Source: a virus. From it: a stretch of DNA of 36,542 bases. The stretch covers positions 1 to 36,542 of IMG/VR virus record IMGVR_UViG_2162886007_000004; one strand, given 5' to 3'. The position numbers and the translations under genes were made by a program. This document shows positions 19,901 through 26,680 of the stretch, piece after piece (the first letter of the stretch is position 1; the number at the start of each line of letters is the position of its first letter). The notes under the pieces are model-generated. The model saw only the letters and a list, made by a program, of their open reading frames with translations, searched no databases and was not told the DNA's origin.

Positions 19901-20843
19901 TTCCCCATATCTCCCAGCCTTTGCGCTTATTACGCGCAAATAATTCTATTTTATTTCCTTCGAAAGCTGATTCAATCCAGTCATAATAAAAATCAGGTTT
20001 ACGCGAATGTTTTGTTCTTTGTTCTTTAAAAACACTTGCTAATCTATGTTCAGTATCAGGCGGCTGAAATTTACCTTTTGTGGCAACTATTAATAATTCG
20101 TGCTGCCCTCTAAACCAGTATCCCATCCCTATTATTTCTTTATCCCATACCGAATGTGTTTTGTATTGAAATTCCCATGCGGTAATTACTTGTAATGCTT
20201 CGCGTAATTTTGGTGCCGTTGCCCACATAAGTAATAGTGCATTTTCAGCGGTTTTCGGAATTGCCATTTTACATAATTCTTCTACCGTCATTGTAGGATA
20301 ATGATTTTCTATTTTCCTGTTATCTGTTTCAGCAAAATCATACTGCCATGGCGGATCTGCATAAATGATATTATAAATGCCTTCAGGTAGTTGAAGTGCT
20401 ATTTTGCTTTCATGCTTTGTATTGCGTATAAGGTTACGAAGTTCACGCGTAGTTAATTTCTCAGTATTTGCTTTTATTAGAAACTCTTCCATCTTTTCTT
20501 TTGGAAGGAATGCAGTTTCTTCGAAATGTGTGTATGTCAAATTGCGTGTATCCTTTCGGCGCCGAAAGGATTCTGTCATTTCGGCAACGCATTTAAATTT
20601 CCAAAGTGTTGATCTTTTTAAATCTGTATTTTCTTGTAATTGATCATAAATTTTCCCATCAATATAAAAGCCTTTTTTTGCACCAAATCGCACCCAATCA
20701 CCGATCCAAAGCTGCACACTACGATCAACTTTCGTTAATCCCTTTCCTAATTCCAACCATTCATTGCACGTAATACTTTCATTAATAGTCAGTCTATTAA
20801 TTTCAAATTTTGCCTTTTTATATTTTATCAATTCATTTTCCAT
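19890..20843 (-). CDS. MT-A70 family adenine DNA methyltransferase
   Basis: The protein has 317 residues from the ATG at 20843 (MENELIKYKK). The C-terminal half is an MT-A70 domain: catalytic DPPW at residues 163-166 (IIYADPPWQYDF), LLLMWATAPKLREAL and the FRGQHELLIVATKGK segment. The N-terminal 140 residues form a helical domain with a probable DNA-binding region (STLWKFKCVAEM) and a parB-like FRRRKDTRNLTYTHFEE. It methylates the N6 of adenine in DNA. A terminator lies just before its start. A perfect 22-bp palindrome lies inside the gene at 20550-20571. Confidence 0.88.
   Translation of the reverse strand: MENELIKYKKAKFEINRLTINESITCNEWLELGKGLTKVDRSVQLWIGDWVRFGAKKGFYIDGKIYDQLQENTDLKRSTLWKFKCVAEMTESFRRRKDTRNLTYTHFEETAFLPKEKMEEFLIKANTEKLTTRELRNLIRNTKHESKIALQLPEGIYNIIYADPPWQYDFAETDNRKIENHYPTMTVEELCKMAIPKTAENALLLMWATAPKLREALQVITAWEFQYKTHSVWDKEIIGMGYWFRGQHELLIVATKGKFQPPDTEHRLASVFKEQRTKHSRKPDFYYDWIESAFEGNKIELFARNKRKGWEIWGNET
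20550..20571. promoter_or_regulatory. Perfect 22-bp palindrome inside the methyltransferase gene
   Basis: ATCCTTTCGGC (20550-20560) is followed directly by its exact reverse complement (20561-20571). It encodes the ESFRRRKD segment. It could be an operator, a recognition or recombination site, or a cruciform; a palindrome of this length is rare by chance. Confidence 0.5.
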
Positions 20844-20858
20844 ACTCTTCAAATAAAA

Positions 20859-20887
20859 AGGCGGCTCCGCCCACACGGTAACCGCCT
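20859..20887 (-). terminator. Intrinsic terminator with an alternative hairpin before the MT-A70 gene
   Basis: AGGCGG (20859-20864) pairs with CCGCCT (20882-20887) and TTTTTATTTG follows on the minus strand. The same left arm can also pair with CCGCC at 20867-20871, so two folds compete, as in an attenuator. It is 16 bases before the methyltransferase start. Confidence 0.6.
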
Positions 20888-20937
20888 CTATTTAAACACC
20901 AATAAAATATGTTATGTTCTTCATACAATACCCGATT

Positions 20938-21075
20938 TTAAAAATCATTATCATCATCCTGTATTTCTTCAGGGTTCAGCATTTCCTCAATTCGTTTATC
21001 TTCAAAATATGAAGCAAGGGCAGATAAATAATGTTCCCGCGCTTCGTCGTCGTCAAAATGGTTTATTCGTTTCAT
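20938..21075 (-). CDS. Small acidic hypothetical protein
   Basis: A frame of 45 codons from ATG at 21075 (MKRINHFDDDEAREHYLSAL) ending in an acidic tail (EEIQDDDNDF). It lies between the RecT partner gene and the terminator before MT-A70. No family is recognised. Confidence 0.55.
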   Translation of the reverse strand: MKRINHFDDDEAREHYLSALASYFEDKRIEEMLNPEEIQDDDNDF

Positions 21076-21084
21076 ATTATTGAA

Positions 21085-21576
21085 TTATGATAGTGTTACT
21101 GCAATAGTTGTACTGCTACTTTTTGAGGGCGGATAAACTGTGCATATTTCGCCGGTCGTCTCATCGGTTATTACCATCCCCTGCACCGGGAACGATTGTA
21201 AAAGCTTTTGCCGCGCTTTTAGCTTTTCGCCGATTTCATCAGCCTGCTTTTGCAGGTCAAGCAAAACAGGATCATTACAATTACTATAATCATATTTAAC
21301 GCCCGCTTCGCGTTTCTGAAATGTCGCATTCATATACTGAAACGCTTTTGAACCGTACTTATCAGCCGCGTCAATCAGGCAACTTTTAAACTCATCATTA
21401 CCAGTTATTTGCTTTACAATATCTTCGGCACACTTCAATTGCAATTGAATTTTTAATGCATCTGTATTGCCTGCAAGCACCTTGCTTATCACGTCATCTG
21501 CAAAGGCCTTTCTTTGCGCTTTATCTGTCTCGAATAAGGCCAGTGCGTTGGTTGTTTGTACTACTTGTTTTTTCAT
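21085..21576 (-). CDS. Hypothetical RecT-neighbour protein
   Basis: The protein has 163 residues. The N-terminal half is helical (RKAFADDVISKVLAGNTDALK, CAEDIVKQITGND) and a second helical segment lies around LQKQADEIGEKLKARQKLL. I do not recognise a domain. It follows recT by 10 bases, so it probably belongs to the recombination unit. Confidence 0.65.
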   Translation of the reverse strand: MKKQVVQTTNALALFETDKAQRKAFADDVISKVLAGNTDALKIQLQLKCAEDIVKQITGNDEFKSCLIDAADKYGSKAFQYMNATFQKREAGVKYDYSNCNDPVLLDLQKQADEIGEKLKARQKLLQSFPVQGMVITDETTGEICTVYPPSKSSSTTIAVTLS

Positions 21577-21586
21577 TGTTTGGGGT

Positions 21587-22375
21587 TTAAGATTGTGCTA
21601 ATAAAGCTTCATACTTTGCTTTCATTTCATTTTTCAGCGTCGCAAATTCTACATCGTGCTGAAATAGTTTATACTTCTTCCATACCCGTCTTACGTCGTC
21701 CAAATCTTTGGCATGGTTCATTTCTTCCGCTGCCATCTCGAAGGTTGGGTTTGTGAAGCTATCAAACGCTTTACGGGGAGCGGCTGATGCTGTCATTCTT
21801 GTAACCGTTTCTTTTAAGGAATCCAGTTTATTTGCCGTAGTTTTTGCAATGGCGGGCTTTTCCACGACTTCAGCGGTCGTATCTTCCGTTTTATCTTCTT
21901 TGATATGTACATCAAACTCTTCAGGAGTGTAAACCGGCCCGGCAAATACATCAGCGCAAAACCATTTTACACCGTTACTCATTGCGCGGGCGAATAACAT
22001 GTTCTTAGGGAACCGGTCTAAGTTCTTTGTTCCGGCTTTTTTTGCATCTTCGATTGTAAAAGTGCTGGCACCTGTTATTTCGCCATCCTGGTAAAAGTCT
22101 ATTGAGCAAACCGTATCGGTTAATTCGGTCACCTTATAATCATATTTACCGGAACCTTTTACAGTAGATGCCATTAAGCCCGCGCCCAATGTTAATTTGC
22201 CCTGTATAATGTGGATCCCGTTCATGCTGGCAAAGGGCGGTATGCCGATCTCACGCCCTGCCTGTATCTTAACGATTGCCTGCGCCGCTGTTTTCACATC
22301 GGGGAACATCCCGCTTTCTGCAAAGGCTTTACCTATGCTGATAATGTCTGTATCGGAATATTTTTGTAGTTGCAT
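21587..22375 (-). CDS. recT: RecT-family single-strand annealing protein
   Basis: The protein has 262 residues. The core AIVKIQAGREIGIPPFASM, IIQGKLTLGAGLMASTVKGS and the NMLFARAMSNGVKWFCADV stretch match the RecT annealase family in Bacteroidota phages. The C-terminal third is a charged, less conserved region. It anneals complementary single strands in recombination or replication of phage DNA. No clear partner exonuclease of the RecE/YqaJ type is next to it. Confidence 0.85.
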   Translation of the reverse strand: MQLQKYSDTDIISIGKAFAESGMFPDVKTAAQAIVKIQAGREIGIPPFASMNGIHIIQGKLTLGAGLMASTVKGSGKYDYKVTELTDTVCSIDFYQDGEITGASTFTIEDAKKAGTKNLDRFPKNMLFARAMSNGVKWFCADVFAGPVYTPEEFDVHIKEDKTEDTTAEVVEKPAIAKTTANKLDSLKETVTRMTASAAPRKAFDSFTNPTFEMAAEEMNHAKDLDDVRRVWKKYKLFQHDVEFATLKNEMKAKYEALLAQS

Positions 22376-22377
22376 TA

Positions 22378-22581
22378 TTATTTGTTTTTAGGTTTTACGG
22401 TAAATTTTGCGATGGCATCGCGGTAAACATTTAATTCGTCTTTATAGTCTTTCAGGTAATAAGAGAATGTTATATGTCCCAGATGGTGCCAGTTATTTTG
22501 AAATATAATACCTTCGTTTCTTTCCACAACATAGCTACGCAAGCCGTCATTCATTACTATTTCCATTTTTTGATCGTTCAT
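22378..22581 (-). CDS. Small hypothetical protein
   Basis: The protein has 67 residues. A beta-like start (MEIVMNDGLRSYVVERNEG) with a WHHLGHITFSYYLKDY segment, and a basic end. No family is recognised. It lies just upstream of recT. Confidence 0.6.
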   Translation of the reverse strand: MNDQKMEIVMNDGLRSYVVERNEGIIFQNNWHHLGHITFSYYLKDYKDELNVYRDAIAKFTVKPKNK

Positions 22582-22601
22582 TTTATTTTGTTTTTTAGGG
22601 T

Positions 22602-23006
22602 TTAAACCGCTTGTCCGCGGTAATAGTGAAATGCGAGAATTTTACTTACTTCTTCATCCTGTCTTTCGTCCTGCTCCAACATGGCAGCAATACAGATAGC
22701 GTCATATTGGCTGAAACGGAAAGACGCTGTAAAGTCCTCAAAATTCATTTCTGTTAATATGCTATTATCGTCATCAATCGGCAATTCAAAGCTTACTATT
22801 AAGCGGTTGCCTACCTGGTATAGCTTGTAATCTTCAATCAGCCCGGCCCGCTGTAATATTTCGCATGTGCGTAGTGGTCGGAATTCAAAGAACTTTTCTT
22901 TGTCATCTACGATATAGGCCAGTTCCAGTCCCTGCGGGCTTAACCACGATTCATCGACTTTGATTAATTTTTTCAGGTCGAAAGTTGTCATTAATTTTGT
23001 GCTCAT
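22602..23006 (-). CDS. Hypothetical early protein
   Basis: The protein has 134 residues (start at the first ATG; a later ATG five codons in is also possible). A mixed alpha/beta protein with the blocks LELAYIVDDKEKFFEF and NSILTEMNFEDFTASFRFS, and an acidic DERQDEEVSK end. No family is recognised. A plus-strand terminator-like hairpin lies in its leader (23027-23051). Confidence 0.6.
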   Translation of the reverse strand: MSTKLMTTFDLKKLIKVDESWLSPQGLELAYIVDDKEKFFEFRPLRTCEILQRAGLIEDYKLYQVGNRLIVSFELPIDDDNSILTEMNFEDFTASFRFSQYDAICIAAMLEQDERQDEEVSKILAFHYYRGQAV

Positions 23007-23026
23007 TGTTTTGAAAATTTTAGTTA

Positions 23027-23051
23027 AAGCTGGTTGCCTCTCAACCGGCTT
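23027..23051 (+). terminator. Intrinsic terminator facing the early genes
   Basis: A 10-bp stem (23027-23036 with 23042-23051, one T.G) is followed on the plus strand by TTTTTG. All coding genes here are on the minus strand, so it would stop antisense transcripts. On the minus strand it would form a leader hairpin. Confidence 0.55.
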
Positions 23052-23057
23052 TTTTGT

Positions 23058-23222
23058 TTATAATGGTTTACAGTCGTCAATCAGTTCGGTAAGTATGTGC
23101 ATCTCTTCATTGCCTCTCATCCTGCCGCTATCATAATCAGCATCGGCCCGGTCATTAAAATACTCTACCAGTTCAGCGTAAAGGCTTTCGGGAATCGCTA
23201 TCATCTTTTCGGTTGTTGTCAT
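23058..23222 (-). CDS. Small hypothetical protein
   Basis: A frame of 54 codons from ATG at 23222 (MTTTEKMIAIPESLYAEL). A helical acidic protein with NDRADADYDSG and ending DDCKPL. No family is recognised. Confidence 0.55.
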   Translation of the reverse strand: MTTTEKMIAIPESLYAELVEYFNDRADADYDSGRMRGNEEMHILTELIDDCKPL

Positions 23223-23240
23223 AATTAAAGGGTTTATTTG

Positions 23241-23432
23241 TTATTGAGTAATGACATAGTTTTTTATTCTTTCCGGGTGTTCAATCACGATCTTGACAAG
23301 TTCAAAAGCAAACCAGTCAATAAATTTCTTTTTGGCTTCTGTCTTTTGTTCTTCGCTCATCGTGATTACTGGTTGTTCCTGAGCCATTGCTTTAATGCTC
23401 AATAATTTATCTACTTCAGGTTTTATTAGCAT
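23241..23432 (-). CDS. Small hypothetical protein
   Basis: The protein has 63 residues and is helical throughout (KKKFIDWFAFELVKIVIEH). Its start is 3 bases after the stop of the Cro-like gene. No family is recognised. Confidence 0.6.
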   Translation of the reverse strand: MLIKPEVDKLLSIKAMAQEQPVITMSEEQKTEAKKKFIDWFAFELVKIVIEHPERIKNYVITQ

Positions 23433-23434
23433 AA

Positions 23435-23662
23435 TTAAACGGTTTCAGGTTCGATGATTTCAGTTAACTGATCTTCCGGAACATTTAGGTATTTACTCAT
23501 TACAGCTAACACCGATTTTTGGGTAAACTTGTCCCAGTTATTATTATAAATATTGTAATTCATGGAGAAGATAGACAGCCCTAAAACATCTGCTATCTGT
23601 CCATATAGCAATGCGTTATCTTTTATCGCTTGCCTGTATTCAGGCTTCAATGTGTATTTCAT
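23435..23662 (-). CDS. Cro-like helix-turn-helix regulator
   Basis: The protein has 75 residues with a helix-turn-helix pattern (YGQIADVLGLSIFSMNYNI) and a C-terminal helical tail. It is the first gene of the leftward early operon, divergent from the repressor, which is the cro position in lambdoid switches. Size and position support a Cro-like role; the DNA target is probably in 23663-23794. Confidence 0.65.
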   Translation of the reverse strand: MKYTLKPEYRQAIKDNALLYGQIADVLGLSIFSMNYNIYNNNWDKFTQKSVLAVMSKYLNVPEDQLTEIIEPETV

Positions 23663-23739
23663 TGTGGTAAATTTTTATTTACTCATTTACTTAAATCAGT
23701 AAACTTTATTATTAATTTTGCTTCTAATCATTAGTTTTG

Positions 23740-23771
23740 CAAACTTATAATAAGTTATTATAATTTCCAAG
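23740..23771 (-). promoter_or_regulatory. Leftward early promoter CTTG-N20-TAAGTTTG
   Basis: Minus strand: CTTG (23771-23768), 20 bases, then TAAGTTTG (23747-23740), an exact match to TAnnTTTG with a near-consensus -33. Start site near 23736, about 70 bases before the Cro-like gene. Confidence 0.6.
23742..23756. promoter_or_regulatory. Operator candidate, 7-bp perfect dyad
   Basis: AACTTAT-A-ATAAGTT is a perfect inverted repeat of 7-bp arms around one base. It overlaps the leftward early promoter, so it is a likely repressor or Cro site. Further TTCTAAT and AATAACTTTAG copies lie nearby but are weaker. Confidence 0.55.
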
Positions 23772-23794
23772 CACTTCTAATAACTTTAGAATTT

Positions 23795-24163
23795 ATGCAA
23801 ATAATCGAAGAAGTAAAGAGTAAAATCAAATCCGATGGCATATCTGTTTTGACAATTTCTAAAGAAACGGGTATTCCTTCACCTCGCATATATAAATGGT
23901 TGGACGAAAAAGCAAACGCAAAACCCAGGCAAGCGGATGTGGCAGTTTTACAAAACTGGTTGGAAGGGGGGAAAAAAAAGGTATTAAGTGGAAAGCTATT
24001 CGATTTATATGCAATTCCGCCTAAGGATATTGTTTTTTTAATCGCTTTTCTTTTCCGGCGCGTCGCCCAGTTAGATCACGAATTCTCGGGTCTTTCTGAG
24101 GATGAGATTTTTGATGAAATGGTTCAAAAGGCTCAAGAGTTTTACGAACAAGAGAAGCAATAA
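23795..24163 (+). CDS. Putative lysogeny repressor (small HTH protein)
   Basis: The protein has 122 residues. An N-terminal helix-turn-helix (VLTISKETGIPSPRIYKWLDE, about residues 19-39) and a longer alpha-helical C-terminus (GLSEDEIFDEMVQKAQEF). No peptidase cleavage domain, so it is not a LexA-type cI. It is divergent from the Cro-like gene and next to the recombinase, the classic repressor position. Its start is preceded by AATAACTTTAGAATTTATG, almost the same as the recombinase leader. Confidence 0.7.
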   Translation: MQIIEEVKSKIKSDGISVLTISKETGIPSPRIYKWLDEKANAKPRQADVAVLQNWLEGGKKKVLSGKLFDLYAIPPKDIVFLIAFLFRRVAQLDHEFSGLSEDEIFDEMVQKAQEFYEQEKQ

Positions 24164-24529
24164 ATTCTATTCTTTTTTTTGATAGCTTTTCCATAACGGT
24201 GCTTTTTAAATGTTGTGGGGACAGGCTAAAATTGGTTCATAGGTACAAAATAAGCACGTGGAGCTAATTGTTAAAGCTTCAGGCTCCGGCGTGGTGCCTC
24301 GGTCAATAACAACGCCCCACGCGTTAGCGTGAAGCATAGTTGTTTTTGACCTGAAAACTTTGCCGGATTTGAAGCTAAAACAAGCTAAGCTAAAAATTTT
24401 CTATTGCCTTTTCGTGAACGAAAAAGAGTAATAAAAATAAACAAAATAATTTTTTATAATCAACACTACTATGCAATTATTTTATGCACATACCGACATA
24501 AAAATTAATCCTGATAAATAACTTTAATT
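24164..24529. other. Intergenic region with hairpins and attP candidate
   Basis: This 366-bp gap has no supported gene. It contains a hairpin at 24281-24299, the nested dyad at 24301-24351 (listed separately), an 8-bp dyad CTTTTCGT/ACGAAAAG near 24408-24426 and, at its end, AATAACTTTAATTATG, which leads into the recombinase start. The first part is T-rich after the repressor stop but has no convincing terminator stem. Confidence 0.5.
24301..24351. other. Candidate attP: 51-bp nested dyad
   Basis: The arms GGTCAATAACAAC (24301-24313) and GTTGTTTTTGACC (24339-24351) match at 12 of 13 positions as inverted repeats. Inside lies CACGC-GTTA-GCGTG (24318-24331), nearly concentric. Large serine recombinases use attP sites of about 40-50 bp with imperfect inverted arms close to the int gene, and the int gene starts 178 bases away. 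It could instead be an RNA hairpin. Confidence 0.45.
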
Positions 24530-26098
24530 ATGATCGCAGTAGGTTACGCAAGGTTAAGCGATAAAGATAGTAGCAGCAACAGCATTAAAAGCCAGATGCG
24601 CCGCATTGAAGAATATTGTGAGCGCAACAAACTAACCCTTTTAAAAATCTTTGTTGACGATGGCAAAAGCGGATGGACATTTGACCGCCCCGGCTTCATA
24701 GACCTGGAAAACTTTTGCAAGAAAGAGAAGTCGGTTCAATATCTTATCATTCCGCACTTTGACCGCTTCAGCCGCACAGATCCCATCGACGCAATGGTTA
24801 AGGAACGATATTTCCGCGACAAGTTGAATGTAAAAGTGTTGCAGGTGAGTGAGCCGATTGACCTGGATACCAATAACCCTACTTACGTAATCGTAAGGTT
24901 CATGCAGGCTTTTGCGAGCAATGAAGAACGCAATCGTATAGTTGACCGTACAATGACAGGAATGCGTTATAGCCTTACACAGGGTAGGTATTGTAGCATG
25001 GCTCCTTATGGCTATAAGAATAGCCGGGATGAAAACGGAAAGCCGCTGATTATTCCCGATGAGGAAAGGGCACATTTGATAAAGTTCATATTCAGGGAAT
25101 ACTTGCGCGGCAATGGTATAGAAGAGGTAAAGCGCATGGCTAAAGTAAATGGTTACACGCAAGGGGGTAAATCCGCAATAGCCAGGGTATTAACTAATCC
25201 GGTTTACGCCGGAATGATTAACGTGCCAGCATATAAGCACACACCGGCCAGGCTCGTAAAAGGCATTCACGCACCTTTAATATCAGAAAACGATTACTGG
25301 ATGACACAGGAAAAAATAACCGGCAAAAATCACCGCACCCATAACCGGGATGAGGTGCCGCTTCGTGGTGTTCTCCGCTGCCATTGCGGAAGATATATGA
25401 CAGCCGCCCCAAGCAAGGGCAAGAGCGGCAAACACTATTGGTATTACTTTTGCGAATCACACCGCAAAATAAACCTTAGCGCCAACAGGTTACATGCTCA
25501 ATTTGAAGATATACTGGATCATCTCAGCATCCCTGAAAATGATCTTATTATATTGCGCGATTCGGCGATACAGGAATTGAATAATTATATCAGCGACAGG
25601 ACAGGCGAATTAATGCGTATAGGTATACAGATAGAACATATTCAAAAGGCAATTGAAGCGATAGAAGAAAAATACCTGCTTCAGGCCGACATAACCCCGG
25701 CGATTTTCAACAAACTTGTAAAAGTAAAACGCATTGAGCTAAGCGAATTACAGGCAAAGCAGGCAGCATTAAAAACGGATACAGTAGAGCATTACAATCG
25801 TCTTTATTTCCTATTTAGTAAGCTTTCCGATCTGAAATCTCAATGGCTATCTTTAGACCTCACAGCCAAACAATTCTTTATTAAACAGGTGTTCGGGCTA
25901 AATCTCACTTACAGAGACGGGGTATATCGAACACCTTTTATCCATCCCCTGTTTGCGCTAAAAGGCTTATCTGATAGGGGTTTGCCGTTAGTGATAGAAA
26001 CAAAAACAGCTACCGAAGTAGCTGTTAATTTAGAATGTGCCCCAGGCGGGAACTTACTCGAACACCTGCTATCATTGGCCAATGTTTTTGCAGCATAA
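24530..26098 (+). CDS. Large serine recombinase (phage integrase)
   Basis: The protein has 522 residues. The catalytic resolvase domain starts GYARLSDKD with the likely nucleophile Ser10 and Arg8, and has the DRFSR motif at 78-82. The recombinase domain follows (HLIKFIFREYLRGNGIEEV, then GYTQGGKSAIARVLTNPVYAG). The zinc-ribbon domain has CHCGRYM at about 283-289 and a Cys in YYFCESHR near 308. A long coiled coil lies at about 355-440. The order and size are those of phage integrases of the phiC31/Bxb1 class. It integrates the circular genome at attB and, with a directionality factor, excises it. Its leader resembles that of the repressor gene. Confidence 0.93.
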   Translation: MIAVGYARLSDKDSSSNSIKSQMRRIEEYCERNKLTLLKIFVDDGKSGWTFDRPGFIDLENFCKKEKSVQYLIIPHFDRFSRTDPIDAMVKERYFRDKLNVKVLQVSEPIDLDTNNPTYVIVRFMQAFASNEERNRIVDRTMTGMRYSLTQGRYCSMAPYGYKNSRDENGKPLIIPDEERAHLIKFIFREYLRGNGIEEVKRMAKVNGYTQGGKSAIARVLTNPVYAGMINVPAYKHTPARLVKGIHAPLISENDYWMTQEKITGKNHRTHNRDEVPLRGVLRCHCGRYMTAAPSKGKSGKHYWYYFCESHRKINLSANRLHAQFEDILDHLSIPENDLIILRDSAIQELNNYISDRTGELMRIGIQIEHIQKAIEAIEEKYLLQADITPAIFNKLVKVKRIELSELQAKQAALKTDTVEHYNRLYFLFSKLSDLKSQWLSLDLTAKQFFIKQVFGLNLTYRDGVYRTPFIHPLFALKGLSDRGLPLVIETKTATEVAVNLECAPGGNLLEHLLSLANVFAA

Positions 26099-26116
26099 AC
26101 CCCCACCCAGCCCCCA

Positions 26117-26171
26117 GTTTCCTCCGAGGAAACTAAAAAGTACTCAAAAAGGGTACTTTTGCTACGAAGAG
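26117..26171. repeat. Diverged repeat copy downstream of the recombinase, with two dyads
   Basis: It aligns without gaps to 18137-18191 in the initiator gene (about 82%). Here it contains GTTTCCTC-C-GAGGAAAC (26117-26133), a perfect dyad, and AAAAGTAC/GTACTTTT, which may act as a terminator between the convergent recombinase and tail operons. Read on the minus strand it gives a fragment homologous to the DUF4373 C-terminal part (KSTLFEYFLVSSEETG), so it looks like the remnant of a second such gene. Confidence 0.7.
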
Positions 26172-26260
26172 ATACGTAGTCTATTAACAACTGTTTACGA
26201 AACATTACGTAATACACTAACGCCAGTTTACGAAAAGATACGTAGCAGGCTTTTTAAATA
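26162..26260. repeat. Three tandem 33-bp repeats
   Basis: Units start at 26162, 26195 and 26228, exactly 33 bases apart. Each begins with an 18-bp core of the form (C/T)TACGAA-n5-TACGTA(G/A), which is itself nearly palindromic. The units are otherwise diverged. The plus strand could encode an 11-residue repeat (VYETLRNTLTP, VYEKIRSRLFK), but no start supports it as a gene. Confidence 0.65.
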
Positions 26261-26261
26261 A

Positions 26262-26672
26262 TTACTCACCGCTCCCAACTTCCGCCCTTCCATTTTTCGG
26301 CTGCTTTAAATAAAGGTCTATCAGCACCCGGCAATCGGTGCTGCTATTCATATCAAGTATGCTTTCATCAATATGATTGTAACTGATTTCTACGGATTGC
26401 GTTTGTAGTTCCTGCAATTCCTTAAATGCTTCGGTAAATTCCATTGTGCCGGGTTTATACATTTTTAGCAATACCTGACCGTTTTGGGTTTCACCGTTCT
26501 GTTTATAAATGCCTTCAATAATTTCATTGGCCGGGGCAACCTTACGTTTTAGTTCATGCAGCAATTCATTAAGGCAAAGCTTCACCCTGATCTTTGCCGG
26601 TTGCCGTATAATATCGTTAAGTGTTTCAACCAACTGGTTGCAATCTGATACCGTGATCGTTGTTGTGTGCAT
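26262..26672 (-). CDS. Hypothetical protein after the tail spike
   Basis: The protein has 136 residues from ATG at 26672 (MHTTTITVSDCNQL); a longer frame uses only TTG. It is helical with a charged middle (RVKLCLNELLHELKRKVAP) and a beta-like C-terminus. It starts 8 bases after the tail-spike stop, so it is the last gene of the tail operon; a spike chaperone or accessory is possible by position. Confidence 0.6.
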   Translation of the reverse strand: MHTTTITVSDCNQLVETLNDIIRQPAKIRVKLCLNELLHELKRKVAPANEIIEGIYKQNGETQNGQVLLKMYKPGTMEFTEAFKELQELQTQSVEISYNHIDESILDMNSSTDCRVLIDLYLKQPKNGRAEVGSGE

Positions 26673-26680
26673 AGGTATTT

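Noticed and set aside
24641-25162. Minus-strand frame of 173 codons inside the recombinase gene
   Set aside because: Shadow of the recombinase coding strand; no domain pattern.
26037-26261. Plus-strand frame of 74 codons covering the 33-bp repeats
   Set aside because: It starts inside the recombinase gene and has no start or ribosome site at the repeat part. The repeats are better listed as DNA repeats.
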